Source: Roseibium aggregatum
GTDB lineage: Bacteria; Pseudomonadota; Alphaproteobacteria; Rhizobiales; Stappiaceae
NCBI RefSeq assembly: GCF_017309185.1
Contig: NZ_JAEKJZ010000001.1
Span: forward strand, 434,001-498,000
Reading direction: 5' to 3'
Length of the DNA stretch: 64,000 nucleotides
Shown here: in pieces, positions 18,283-28,591 of the stretch
How positions within the stretch are numbered: position 1 is the first letter of the stretch
How the letters are laid out: the number at the start of each line of letters is the position of its first letter
The notes under the pieces: generated by a model
Databases searched by the model: none
What the model was told of the DNA's origin: nothing
Seen by the model: the letters and a program-made list of their open reading frames with translations, nothing else
Made by a program: the position numbers and the translations under genes

Positions 18283-18512
18283 CCCGATTGCACGGTGTCG
18301 TCCTTGACGGGAGGCCTTCCCCGTCCGAAATCGAGCCTCACGAAGTTGTCGTCGCTCTGTTCGCTCGGCAGCGGAGGACCCGCGACAGAACCGGTCTTGG
18401 CCAATGCCGCCGCAAGCAGGGGATGCAACCCTTCGCCCCGGGCGGCGGCCAGGGAATGAAAACCTGGCAAGCCGCTAGAAAAGTTCGGGTTATGATCTTT
18501 TGTTGAGGGCAT
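18279..18512 (-). CDS. Small hypothetical protein
   Basis: 77 residues, no recognised domain, rich in Gly, Pro and Ser, probably partly disordered (PLPSEQSDDNFVRLDFGRGRPP near the C terminus). The ATG at 18512 has a GGAG ribosome site. It overlaps the next gene by ATGA, so the two form a tiny operon, divergent from tldD. Function unknown. Confidence 0.45.
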   Translation of the reverse strand: MPSTKDHNPNFSSGLPGFHSLAAARGEGLHPLLAAALAKTGSVAGPPLPSEQSDDNFVRLDFGRGRPPVKDDTVQSG

Positions 18513-18796
18513 TTCGTGCTCCGCGTGTCCTCCGGAACGGGAGGATCTTGTTGGTCCCTGAGGCCAGGCCTCTGAACCCGAACATACGCCCGGGCCGGAG
18601 GAGGTTTTCGCGTCGCAATATAAATATGAGTTTCTAACTCAAGTTAAAAATATCGCAAGTGGAATGTCGACGTTTTGGGGTGATTTGTGGCTCAAAAGGC
18701 CTATGTTGGGGATAATCGGACAATCGCCGCAACGGACCTGGCGCAGTCACAGACCCTGAAGCGGACAACCCGCACGGGCACAATCAGGACTTCGAG

Positions 18797-20221
18797 ATGA
18801 CCCATTCCACCACTGACCTTATCGAATCGTCCGGTCTCGGACTGGAGGCCGCCAAGCGGATCACCCAGGATGCCTTGTCCGGCGCCGACGATGGCGAATT
18901 GTTTGTCGAATACCGGCAGACCGAGGGGCTTGTCTTCGACAACGGCCGCCTGAAAGGCGCGAATTACGACACGGCGCAAGGCTTCGGTCTGCGCGCGGTC
19001 GCCGGCGAGGCGGCAGGCTATGCCCACGCGGGCGACATTTCGGAAGGCGCGCTGAAACGCGCGGCGGAAGCGGTGAGCGCGGTCAAGAAGGGCTATTCCG
19101 GCAGCTATGCGGCGGCTCCCGCACGCACCAACCGTCATCTCTATACGGACGCGAACCCGCTAGGCGGCCCGAGTTTCGAGGACAAGGTCAAGCTGCTTCA
19201 GGAAATCGATGCCTACGCGCGGGCAAAGGACCCCCGCGTGCGTCAGGTTTCCGCCTCGCTGGCCGGGTCCTGGCAGGTGGTCGAGATTCTGCGCGCGGAC
19301 GGACATCTGGTGCGCGATATCCGGCCGATGGTACGGATGAGCATTTCCGTGGTCGCCGGCAATGACGAGCGTCAGGAAAGCGGCTCCTTCGGCTGCGGAG
19401 GCCGGGAAGGTTTCGAGCGTTTCATCACGCCGGAAAACTGGCAGGGCGGGGTCGACGAGGCACTGCGCCAGGCGCTGGTCAATCTGGAGGCGGTTCCCGC
19501 CCCGGCGGGCTCTTTCGACGTGGTTCTCGGTCCCGGCTGGCCCGGCATTCTCCTGCACGAGGCGGTCGGCCACGGACTGGAAGGCGATTTCAACCGCAAG
19601 AAGACCTCCGCCTTCGCCGGACTGATGGGCGAGCGGGTCGCGTCGCCCGGCGTGACGATTGTCGACGACGGCACCATCCCGGACCGCCGCGGTTCGTTGA
19701 CCGTCGACGACGAAGGTACGCCTGCGAGCCGGACCGTCCTGATCGAGGACGGCATCCTGAAAGGCTACATGCAGGATCGGCAGAACGCGCGTCTGATGGG
19801 CATGGAACCGACGGGCAACGGCCGCCGTCAGTCCTATGCCCATATTCCGATGCCGCGCATGACCAACACCGTCATGATGGCGGGCGACAAGGACCCGGAA
19901 GAAATCCTGAGGTCCGTGAAGGACGGCATATATGCCGTGTCCTTCGGCGGTGGCCAGGTCGATATCACTTCCGGCAAGTTCGTGTTTTCCTGCACGGAGG
20001 CCTACCGGGTCGAAAACGGCAAGGTCGGCGCGCCGGTCAAGGGCGCCATGCTGATCGGCAACGGGCCGGACGCGCTGACCCGCGTCACCATGATCGGCAA
20101 CGACATGAAGCTCGACCCGGGCATGGGCACCTGTGGTAAACAGGGGCAGGGCGTTCCGGTCGGCGTCGGCCAGCCCTCCATGCGCATCAACGCCATGACG
20201 ATTGGCGGTACGGCCGTGTGA
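18797..20221 (+). CDS. tldD: Metalloprotease TldD
   Basis: The catalytic subunit of the TldD/TldE zinc protease. The 474-residue protein carries the zinc motif HEAVGHGLEGD (HExxxH plus downstream Glu) at about residue 253 and the C-terminal metal-ligand Cys in GTCGKQGQGVPVGVGQP. The complex cleaves unfolded short peptides in the cytosol, maturing peptide natural products in some bacteria. The partner pmbA is 5 kb upstream in the same orientation but in a different operon. The ATG at 18797 gives the expected N terminus. Confidence 0.96.
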   Translation: MTHSTTDLIESSGLGLEAAKRITQDALSGADDGELFVEYRQTEGLVFDNGRLKGANYDTAQGFGLRAVAGEAAGYAHAGDISEGALKRAAEAVSAVKKGYSGSYAAAPARTNRHLYTDANPLGGPSFEDKVKLLQEIDAYARAKDPRVRQVSASLAGSWQVVEILRADGHLVRDIRPMVRMSISVVAGNDERQESGSFGCGGREGFERFITPENWQGGVDEALRQALVNLEAVPAPAGSFDVVLGPGWPGILLHEAVGHGLEGDFNRKKTSAFAGLMGERVASPGVTIVDDGTIPDRRGSLTVDDEGTPASRTVLIEDGILKGYMQDRQNARLMGMEPTGNGRRQSYAHIPMPRMTNTVMMAGDKDPEEILRSVKDGIYAVSFGGGQVDITSGKFVFSCTEAYRVENGKVGAPVKGAMLIGNGPDALTRVTMIGNDMKLDPGMGTCGKQGQGVPVGVGQPSMRINAMTIGGTAV

Positions 20222-20255
20222 TCGTGAGACAAGGCTGACTTCGCAACGGGGCCTC

Positions 20256-20870
20256 ATGCCGCACATCAGGTTCGCCATCTTCGACATGGACGGGGTGCTC
20301 TACGATTTCGACCGGAGCACCCGTCTTCACCTACTCGAAGACCTGACGGGGCGCTCCGCCGCTGAAATCCACGAAGCCGTTTTCGGCGGACCTCATGAAA
20401 ATGAGGCGGAAGCGGGTACTCCGGATACGGCCGAAGGCTATCTCGCCCAATTTGGCCGGTTGCTCGGTCATCCGATCGATTTCGAAACCTGGGCGGATGT
20501 CCGCCGGAAGTCGATGCGCTCCAGACCCCGGGTCTTCGACACGGTCCGGAGACTCAAGAACCACGCCGCAGTCGCCATGCTGACCAACAACGGCATGATG
20601 CTGAAGGCCGCCCTCCCGGACTGCGCGCCGGAGGTGGTCGAGGTCTTTGGCGAAAAGGCCCATGTTTCCGCGGAATTCAAGACCCGCAAACCGGATCCGC
20701 TGATCTTCAGGCTTGTCTGCACGAAGTACGGCTTCGCGCCCGAGGAAAGTGCGTTTGTCGACGACAGCGCCAAAAACGTGGCCGGGGCGGTTGAAGCCGG
20801 GCTGACCGGTCATGTCTATCGGTCGCCTGACGCTCTGGAAGCTTTTTTGAGTGGGCTCGACCTGATCTGA
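20256..20870 (+). CDS. HAD-family phosphatase
   Basis: A 204-residue haloacid dehalogenase-superfamily hydrolase. Motif I is FDMDGVLYDFD (nucleophile Asp), motif II MLTNNG, motif III Lys in FKTRKPDP, and motif IV FVDDSAKNV. It resembles the small HAD (subfamily IA) phosphatases such as beta-phosphoglucomutase or GPH-like enzymes; substrate not assignable. The ATG at 20256 places motif I ten residues from the N terminus, as usual. It follows tldD by 34 bp and is likely co-transcribed. Confidence 0.88.
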   Translation: MPHIRFAIFDMDGVLYDFDRSTRLHLLEDLTGRSAAEIHEAVFGGPHENEAEAGTPDTAEGYLAQFGRLLGHPIDFETWADVRRKSMRSRPRVFDTVRRLKNHAAVAMLTNNGMMLKAALPDCAPEVVEVFGEKAHVSAEFKTRKPDPLIFRLVCTKYGFAPEESAFVDDSAKNVAGAVEAGLTGHVYRSPDALEAFLSGLDLI

Positions 20871-21153
20871 ACCGGAGCGGCGCATGCCACGCGCTTTTTC
20901 GCTCGAATGCCGGATACGGTGGGTACTCGGGTGGCGGCCGCACCCTCCGATGCCCTTTGTCCCTCCATTGCATCGCTCTACTTGCGGGAAACGCCGGAGC
21001 AGCCCGACAGGCTGACCGGCGTTCTTCAAACACGGCCGTCGAGCGGATGGATGTAAATGCAAAAGGTTGTATTGTTTGCTGCCGCGAATTGAGCCACTCT
21101 TTCAGTGAGATGTTCGGCGAGAGGCAATCCGGACGGTTTGCAGAGGAGAGAGA

Positions 21154-22944
21154 ATGGCCGCGGAAGAAGCGCCCCCGTTTTTTGCTGAGTCGATCGTTTT
21201 TCTGGCGGCAACCGTGGTTGCCGTTCCGATCGCCAAACGGCTGGGCCTGGGGTCCGTGGTCGGGTATCTGGCCGCCGGAGCGGTCATAGGCCCCCATGGC
21301 CTGAAGTTGTTGGGCTCCGGGGAGGAAGTGCTTGATGTGGCGGAGCTTGGCGTTGTTCTGCTCCTCTTCGTCATCGGCCTGGAACTTGAAGCAAAAAAAC
21401 TCTGGAGCATGAAACGGGACATCTTCGGTCTCGGAACGGCCCAGGTCCTCATGACGGGGATCACGCTTTTCGCCTTCACCCGGCTTCTCGGCCTGGCACA
21501 TTCCACCGCGCTTGTAGCCGGTTTCGGTCTTGCACTGTCTTCCACCGCGTTCGCCTTGCAGATCTTGCAGGAGCGTGGCCAATTGTCGTCGCCCTACGGC
21601 CAGCGCGCCTTCGGTATCCTGCTCTTGCAGGATATCTCCATCGTGCCTTTGCTGGCGATGGTCGCCATCCTCGCGCCGGGCGAGGGGCCTTCCACCTACA
21701 GTGAAATCGCAAGGGAAATTTCCATCGTTCTGGGGGCGGTCGCCGCCGTGATCATTGCCGGCCGATACCTTGTCTCGCCCATTTTTCTGCTTCTTGCCGC
21801 GAGCCGGGCGCGGGAGGTCATGCTCACCGCCGCGCTTCTGGTCGCGCTCGGCAGCGCCGGCATCATGCATTTCGCCGGGCTGTCCATGGCGCTTGGTGCG
21901 TTTCTGGCCGGGGTGCTCATGGCCGAATCGAGTTTCCGGCACACGCTGGAAGCGGATATCGAGCCCTTCCGCTCCCTGCTGATGGGTCTGTTCTTCGTGG
22001 CCGTGGGCATGTCGCTTGACATCCATCTTGTGGCGGACAAGTGGCCGCTCGTCGCGGTCGGTGTCGTCGCGGTGATGACCATCAAGGGCATCTTTCTCTG
22101 GGCACTGGCGCGCGCCACCGGCTCGCCGAATTCGGACGCGCTCCGCATTGCTGTGACCTTGCCGCAGGGCGGTGAATTCGCATTTGTCCTGTTCACGGCC
22201 GCCGTCGGCAACAGCATACTCGACTACGAGACGGCGAACCTGCTCATCGCGATCGTCATATTGACGATGCTGTTCACGCCGGTCGCCTGCCTCGGACTGG
22301 ACACCCTGGCGGCGCGGGTCAAGGCGCGAGGTGTGGAAAACCCCTCGATCGAAACCTTTGAGGAAGCCGCTCCGACGGTCTTGGTGATCGGCTTCGGGCG
22401 TTTCGGTATGGTCGTCGCGCAGATTCTGACCTCCGAGGGGCTGGAGATCACGGCGATCGACAACCGTCCCGACCGTATCGATTACGCCCGCAAGCAAGGC
22501 TACAAGGTCTACTATGGCGATGCGACCCGCGCGGATGTTCTGGCGGCGGCGGGAGCCGGCAAGGCGACGCTGGTCGCCATGTGTGTGGAAAACGACAAGG
22601 TCATGGGCAAGGCCATCGACCTGATCCGCGAAGACTTTCCCGGCGCCAAGATCTTCTGCCGTGCGACCGACCGGGCGCACGCGCTGGACCTCACCAAGCG
22701 CGGTGTCGATTTCCAGGTGCGCGAAACCTTCGAATCGAGCGTCTTCTTCGGCCGTGCTGCGCTGGAGGTGCTGGGAACGCCGGTCGACCGGATCGACCAG
22801 ATCGAGGAGGACGTGCGCAGGCGCGATGAGGAGCGCCTGGCCGTGCAGCTTGAAGAGGGCATGTTCGCCGGTGCCGACCGGCTTCACAAGGTGACGCCGC
22901 GCAAATTCGGCAAGGCTTCGCGGGAAAAAGCCTCGGCCGATTGA
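21154..22944 (+). CDS. Kef-type monovalent cation:proton antiporter with RCK/TrkA-N domain
   Basis: A CPA2-family K+/H+ antiporter of 596 residues in the inner membrane. The first ~390 residues form the Na+/H+-exchanger fold of about 12 helices; FVIGLELEAKKLW and LPQGGEFAFVLF are typical KefB/KefC stretches. Residues about 405-525 form the TrkA-N/RCK nucleotide-binding domain beginning VLVIGFGRFGMVVAQ. In E. coli KefB/C this domain binds glutathione adducts to gate K+ efflux; that ligand is inference here. No ancillary KefF/KefG gene is adjacent. Confidence 0.93.
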   Translation: MAAEEAPPFFAESIVFLAATVVAVPIAKRLGLGSVVGYLAAGAVIGPHGLKLLGSGEEVLDVAELGVVLLLFVIGLELEAKKLWSMKRDIFGLGTAQVLMTGITLFAFTRLLGLAHSTALVAGFGLALSSTAFALQILQERGQLSSPYGQRAFGILLLQDISIVPLLAMVAILAPGEGPSTYSEIAREISIVLGAVAAVIIAGRYLVSPIFLLLAASRAREVMLTAALLVALGSAGIMHFAGLSMALGAFLAGVLMAESSFRHTLEADIEPFRSLLMGLFFVAVGMSLDIHLVADKWPLVAVGVVAVMTIKGIFLWALARATGSPNSDALRIAVTLPQGGEFAFVLFTAAVGNSILDYETANLLIAIVILTMLFTPVACLGLDTLAARVKARGVENPSIETFEEAAPTVLVIGFGRFGMVVAQILTSEGLEITAIDNRPDRIDYARKQGYKVYYGDATRADVLAAAGAGKATLVAMCVENDKVMGKAIDLIREDFPGAKIFCRATDRAHALDLTKRGVDFQVRETFESSVFFGRAALEVLGTPVDRIDQIEEDVRRRDEERLAVQLEEGMFAGADRLHKVTPRKFGKASREKASAD

Positions 22945-22973
22945 CGGCCGGGGCACTGGTCGGTGCCCTGAGA

Positions 22974-23534
22974 TCAGGGCAGAGCGTCGAATCCGGCGGA
23001 AAAACCGTTCAATGAAATCGGAATGCCGATACCTTCCTCGGGCGTCTGGAAGATGATGAAGGTCGCCTGAGAGCCGGACTTCAATTTGGTCAGCAGGTCG
23101 TCTTCCAGGATGACTTCGGCGATGCAGCCGTTCGGAAGGCAGCGGACAAAGGCCGCGCGGCCGATATCCGCGTTGTCGACGCGCAGACCCAGCCCGGAGG
23201 GCAGCAGGACGCCAAGCGGTGCCAGAACGCGCAGAATGCGGGCCTGCTTGTCCGCCGTCTTGAGAATGATGACGGACAGGCCGACATTTTCCCGGTCGGC
23301 GGCCGTCACGTTCTGGATCAGGGCGCATTGATCGCTCGAAGAGCCGGGCGGCGTGTCGCAGCGCATCTGCCAATCCCCGTGAGACGAACGAACTTCACCC
23401 TGAGCGGCGGCGGGCGACGGTCCCTGGGCAAGCGAACCGAGGACAAGGCACGCGAGGGTCCCGAGCTTCACGAGTCCGGTTCGAAACCGCCTGACGGGCA
23501 AGGCGGCTAGGGGCTGCGGCAAATGGGCTGACAA
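22974..23534 (-). CDS. Invasion-associated locus B (IalB) family protein
   Basis: A 186-residue periplasmic protein with a signal peptide ending around AQGPSPAAAQG. The core has HGDWQMRCDTPPGSSSDQCALIQ and RCLPNGCIAEVILEDDLL, the conserved Cys pattern of the IalB family. IalB helps Bartonella invade erythrocytes, but family members are common in non-pathogenic alphaproteobacteria, where their role is unknown. Convergent to the Kef gene with a 29-bp gap. An FNR/FixK-type palindrome lies 183 bp upstream (23717-23730). Confidence 0.87.
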   Translation of the reverse strand: MSAHLPQPLAALPVRRFRTGLVKLGTLACLVLGSLAQGPSPAAAQGEVRSSHGDWQMRCDTPPGSSSDQCALIQNVTAADRENVGLSVIILKTADKQARILRVLAPLGVLLPSGLGLRVDNADIGRAAFVRCLPNGCIAEVILEDDLLTKLKSGSQATFIIFQTPEEGIGIPISLNGFSAGFDALP

Positions 23535-24064
23535 GAAATCCTCCAGTCAATCGTTTTCGATCCCTTAGCAGCCCTTCCGGCGAGGAAATATGGCCAGCTC
23601 CGCGAATCATGCTGTTATCCCGGCCAGACATTGCCGCATGACGGCGCGTGATTCCAGTCTGACAGGGCTGGGAAGTGTGAGATTGGGTCTGATTTTTTTC
23701 GAAAATCCGCATGTCTTTGACATGAGTCAAAAATTCATGACCCTTGGCAAAGGTTTGCAGGCGACGCCGAAAAGTTTGAAATTCCGTTGCAGCCCGGCGA
23801 GTCTTGTGGTTTTTGTGCGGCAAGGTACCACTGGGCAGGGGGATGCGTCACATCGCCGCTCTGCCCGATGGTAGCCATCGCCCTTGATAAGGGTTTGTGG
23901 TTATAGTTCGGTAATCCGACAACCCAGTCAGGAGACCGGGCGGGGCAGAACGGGCTTGCACGAGGATGCCGGTCCGTTTACTGCGTCGTTTGGACGCGGG
24001 CCGGATTGGGTTCGGGAGAGAGCATACGCCGCATGCAAGGCGGCTGAGGGAAGGGAGCGCGGAC
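23535..24064. other. Divergent intergenic region ialB-like/coxB
   Basis: About 530 bases without a gene, holding the promoters of the IalB-like gene and of the cytochrome oxidase operon. It contains the palindrome TTGACATGAGTCAA at 23717-23730. A GGGAAGGGAG ribosome site precedes the GTG of coxB. In-frame codons upstream of that GTG (from 23966) do not resemble CoxB. No other structure recognised. Confidence 0.55.
23717..23730. promoter_or_regulatory. FNR/FixK-type binding site
   Basis: TTGAC-ATGA-GTCAA is a perfect inverted repeat fitting the loose FixK/FNR pattern TTG(A/C)-N6-(T/G)CAA. It lies between the IalB-like gene (183 bp upstream of its ATG) and coxB (335 bp upstream of its GTG). 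In alphaproteobacteria such sites tie gene expression to oxygen supply, which would suit an aa3 oxidase operon, but the distance leaves the target open. Confidence 0.45.
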
Positions 24065-24991
24065 GTGAAGGGTATCTTCAATCGTCTCATGACATTGACC
24101 GGGGTGGCGGCGACTTTTTCAGGGTTGTCCAGCGCGGCTCTGGCGGCTGAATCCGGCATGAAGCCGTGGCAGCTCGGTTTGCAGAATTCCGTCACCGGCG
24201 TGATGGACGACATCAGCTGGTTCAACAGCTTCACTCTGGTCATCATGACCGTGATCGTGCTGTTCGTTCTGGCACTTCTGATCCTCTGCGCGGTGAAGTT
24301 CAGCGCCAGGGCCAATCCTGTGCCGTCCCGAACATCCCACAACACGATGATCGAGGTCGTCTGGACGATCGTCCCGATCCTGATCCTGGTCGTGATCGCG
24401 ATCCCGTCTTTCCGTCTGCTCTACAAGCAGCTGGACATTCCCGAATACGACATGACGGTCAAGGCTGTCGGGTATCAGTGGTACTGGGGCTATGAATATA
24501 CCGACGAAGGCATGGAAGATCTTTCCTTCGACAGCATCATGGTCCGGGACGATGAACGTCAGGAAGTCGCCGAAGCGCGCGGTGTGACGCTTGCCGAAGT
24601 TCCACGGCTTCTGGCGGTCGACTACGATCTGGTGATTCCGGTCGACACCACTGTCCGCCTTCAGGTTACCTCCGAGGACGTCATTCACTCCTTCGCGATG
24701 CCCTCCTTCGGAGTCAAGATCGATGCGATCCCGGGCCGCCTGAACGAGAGCTGGTTCCATGCCCGCGAAGAAGGCGTCTATTACGGCCAGTGCTCCGAAC
24801 TGTGCGGCAAGGACCATGCCTTCATGCCGATCGCCGTTCGGGTCGTCTCAAAAGATCAGTTCACCACCTGGGCGGCCGCCGCGCAGGACGATCTGGACAC
24901 GGCCAACGAACAGCTCATGGCGTCCATCAAGGCCGGCAAAACGCTCGCTTCGAAAGGCGAACTGAAGGAAATCTCCGTCGCCGCGAAGTAA
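24065..24991 (+). CDS. coxB: Cytochrome c oxidase subunit II
   Basis: The subunit of the aa3-type oxidase that carries the CuA centre and accepts electrons from cytochrome c. The 308 residues include a signal peptide (to about SSAALAA), two TM hairpin helices (about 55-80 and 98-118), then a periplasmic cupredoxin domain. GYQWYWGYEY is the aromatic electron-entry patch and GQCSELCGKDHAFMP (about 241-255) holds the CuA Cys/His/Met ligands. The GTG at 24065 is chosen for its ribosome site and because the signal peptide starts there. First gene of the cox operon. Confidence 0.96.
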   Translation: MKGIFNRLMTLTGVAATFSGLSSAALAAESGMKPWQLGLQNSVTGVMDDISWFNSFTLVIMTVIVLFVLALLILCAVKFSARANPVPSRTSHNTMIEVVWTIVPILILVVIAIPSFRLLYKQLDIPEYDMTVKAVGYQWYWGYEYTDEGMEDLSFDSIMVRDDERQEVAEARGVTLAEVPRLLAVDYDLVIPVDTTVRLQVTSEDVIHSFAMPSFGVKIDAIPGRLNESWFHAREEGVYYGQCSELCGKDHAFMPIAVRVVSKDQFTTWAAAAQDDLDTANEQLMASIKAGKTLASKGELKEISVAAK

Positions 24992-25044
24992 CGCTGGCGG
25001 CGAACCTGATTGGCGATGCGCGCGATGACACGCAGCGCCGCTGA

Positions 25045-26664
<1,620 letters not shown>

Positions 26665-26672
26665 TCCGCGGC

Positions 26673-26727
26673 CGGAAGGTTCGCCTTCCGAACTGCAATG
26701 TACACCGCGCCGGTCTCCGGCGCGGTG
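26673..26727 (+). promoter_or_regulatory. Two strong RNA hairpins between ctaD and ctaB
   Basis: CGGAAGG-TTCG-CCTTCCG (26673-26690) is a perfect stem with a UUCG tetraloop. CACCGCGCCGG-TCT-CCGGCGCGGTG (26703-26727) is a perfect 11-bp stem. Neither is followed by a T run, so they look like mRNA 3'-end stabilisers or partial terminators separating the abundant structural message (coxBA) from the assembly genes. Confidence 0.6.
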
Positions 26728-26824
26728 CAGACATCAAAAACTGCCTGACCGCTTGCAGGTTGAAACTGTCAGCACTGTGGGACTGTAAAAGGGCAGGGCA
26801 AAATAAGATTTGAAGGACGCGCCC

Positions 26825-27760
26825 ATGTCGCTCGTTGAGCGTCACGAGACATTAAGCCAGAGCAGCGCCGTTTGGGACGGCGGAATGGGATCGGTGAGCG
26901 ACTATGTGGCGCTCCTGAAACCCCGGGTCATGTCTCTGGTGATCTTCACGGCATTCGTCGGGCTGATGCTCGCGCCCGGCAAGGTCCACCCGGTTCTGGC
27001 CGCGGTCGCGATCCTGTGCATCGCCATCGGCGCCGGAGCCTCCGGCGCGTTGAACATGTGGTATGACGCCGATATCGACGAGATCATGACGCGCACCCGC
27101 AAGCGCCCGATCCCGGCCGGCAAGATCACCCCCAACGAGGCGCTTGCCTTCGGCATCACCCTGGCGATCGGTTCCGTGGTGACCCTCGGGCTTCTGGTCA
27201 ACTGGTTCGCGGGAGCCTTTCTGGCCTTCACGATCTTCTTTTATGTGATCGTCTATACGATGTGGCTGAAGCGCTCGACGCCGCAGAACATCGTGATCGG
27301 CGGCGCCGCCGGAGCGTTTCCGCCGATGGTCGGCTGGGCGTCGGTCACGGGCAGCGTCAGCCTGGAAAGCTTCGTGCTGTTCCTGATCATCTTCATGTGG
27401 ACGCCGCCCCATTTCTGGGCGCTCGCGCTGTTCAAATGCGGCGACTATCGCGCGGCGGGGATTCCCATGCTTCCGGTCGTCGCCGGGGAGACAAACACCC
27501 GGCATCACATTCTGATTTATGCGCTGCTATTGGCGCCGATCGGCGTCGCGCCGTTCCTTCTGGGATTCGCGAGCTCCGTCTATGGCGCGGCCGCCACGGG
27601 GCTTGGGCTGGTTTTTGTCGCCCTGGCCGCCGATTTATGGCGCAAACGCGAAGGCGAGGCTGCCCGTCAGGCCAGCATGCGGCTGTTCAAGTTTTCAATT
27701 TTCTATCTGTTCCTGCTTTTCGCCCTTCTTCTTGCCGAATCCCTGGTCTTGGGAGCCTGA
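26825..27760 (+). CDS. ctaB: Protoheme IX farnesyltransferase (heme O synthase)
   Basis: An inner-membrane prenyltransferase that converts heme B to heme O, the precursor of heme A used by the adjacent oxidase. The 311 residues form a UbiA-type fold. The first Asp motif [15 protein letters not shown] follows GAGASGAL, and [19 protein letters not shown] is the heme O synthase signature. The ATG at 26825 is preferred over the TTG at 26810. It follows ctaD after the hairpin pair. Confidence 0.96.
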   Translation: MSLVERHETLSQSSAVWDGGMGSVSDYVALLKPRVMSLVIFTAFVGLMLAPGKVHPVLAAVAILCIAIGAGASGALNMWYDADIDEIMTRTRKRPIPAGKITPNEALAFGITLAIGSVVTLGLLVNWFAGAFLAFTIFFYVIVYTMWLKRSTPQNIVIGGAAGAFPPMVGWASVTGSVSLESFVLFLIIFMWTPPHFWALALFKCGDYRAAGIPMLPVVAGETNTRHHILIYALLLAPIGVAPFLLGFASSVYGAAATGLGLVFVALAADLWRKREGEAARQASMRLFKFSIFYLFLLFALLLAESLVLGA

Positions 27761-27764
27761 CCGG

Positions 27765-27926
27765 ATGACGAACGAGGAGCAGGGCATCAGGCTGACAGAG
27801 GAACAGAAAAAGAGGCGCCGCTCGCGGTCTGTCGCCATCGCTTTGGCGCTCGCCGCTCTGGTCGCATTGTTTTACATCGTGACGATCGTAAAACTCGGTC
27901 CCGGTGTGTTGGACCGGCCGCTTTGA
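27765..27926 (+). CDS. coxF: CoxF-like small membrane protein
   Basis: A 53-residue protein with a charged N terminus ([14 protein letters not shown]) and one TM helix (about 22-43). It lies 4 bp after ctaB and 10 bp before ctaG. Size, topology and position match CoxF of alphaproteobacterial cox operons, whose role in oxidase assembly is still poorly defined. The ATG at 27765 is the only start consistent with the short family length. Confidence 0.85.
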   Translation: MTNEEQGIRLTEEQKKRRRSRSVAIALALAALVALFYIVTIVKLGPGVLDRPL

Positions 27927-27936
27927 GGGAGAAGAC

Positions 27937-28542
27937 GTGAGCACTGCGCGCAACAGACAGGATCTGGCAACCAAGAACCGCAAGATCGCGGTGGTGTGCG
28001 CATGCGTGTTCGCCTCCATGGTCGGTGCAGCCTACGCGGCGGTGCCTCTCTACGACCTGTTTTGCCGCGTGACCGGCTTTGGCGGCACGACCCAGGTCGC
28101 AGACCGGGACAGCGATGTCGTCATCGAGCGGACGATCACCGTGCGTTTCGACGGTAACGTCAATCGCGACCTGTCCTGGGCATTCAAGCCAAAGCAGCGC
28201 TCGATCACGGTGAAAATGGGCGAAACCGCCCAGCTTTCCTATCTGGCGACCAATACGGGCGGCAAGACAACTGTTGGAACCTCGACCTTCAACGTGTCGC
28301 CGCCGACCGCTGGCGCCTATTTCAACAAGCTTCAATGCTTCTGCTTCACGGAGCAGGCGTTGGAAGCGGGCGAAACCGCCGAAATGCCGGTCGTCTTCTT
28401 TGTCGATCCGGATATGGACAAGGACCCTGAGCTCAAGGCTGTCAAGGAAATCACTTTGTCCTACACCTTCTTCCCGGTAGAACAACCGGAGCGTCCTGTT
28501 GCGGCCAAGGCGGATGCGCCTGCCGTTGAAACGAATTTGTAA
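27937..28542 (+). CDS. ctaG: Cytochrome c oxidase assembly protein CtaG (Cox11)
   Basis: A copper chaperone that delivers CuB to subunit I from the periplasmic side. The 201 residues contain one N-terminal TM helix (about 14-34) ending in AAVPLYDLFCRVTGFGGTTQ and the periplasmic copper motif FNKLQCFCFTEQ with the CFCF pair. VFFVDPDM and the C-terminal ITLSYTFFP are family features. The GTG at 27937, preceded by GAGGGAGA, is the start. Confidence 0.95.
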   Translation: MSTARNRQDLATKNRKIAVVCACVFASMVGAAYAAVPLYDLFCRVTGFGGTTQVADRDSDVVIERTITVRFDGNVNRDLSWAFKPKQRSITVKMGETAQLSYLATNTGGKTTVGTSTFNVSPPTAGAYFNKLQCFCFTEQALEAGETAEMPVVFFVDPDMDKDPELKAVKEITLSYTFFPVEQPERPVAAKADAPAVETNL

Positions 28543-28591
28543 GCGATTGGCGCCGAGGCGCTTGAGATGACTATGTTTGGGGAGCATGCCT

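Noticed and set aside
20707..23373. 888-codon open frame antisense to the HAD and Kef genes
   Set aside because: Spans two real opposite-strand genes and encodes Arg/Gly/His-rich junk with no domain.
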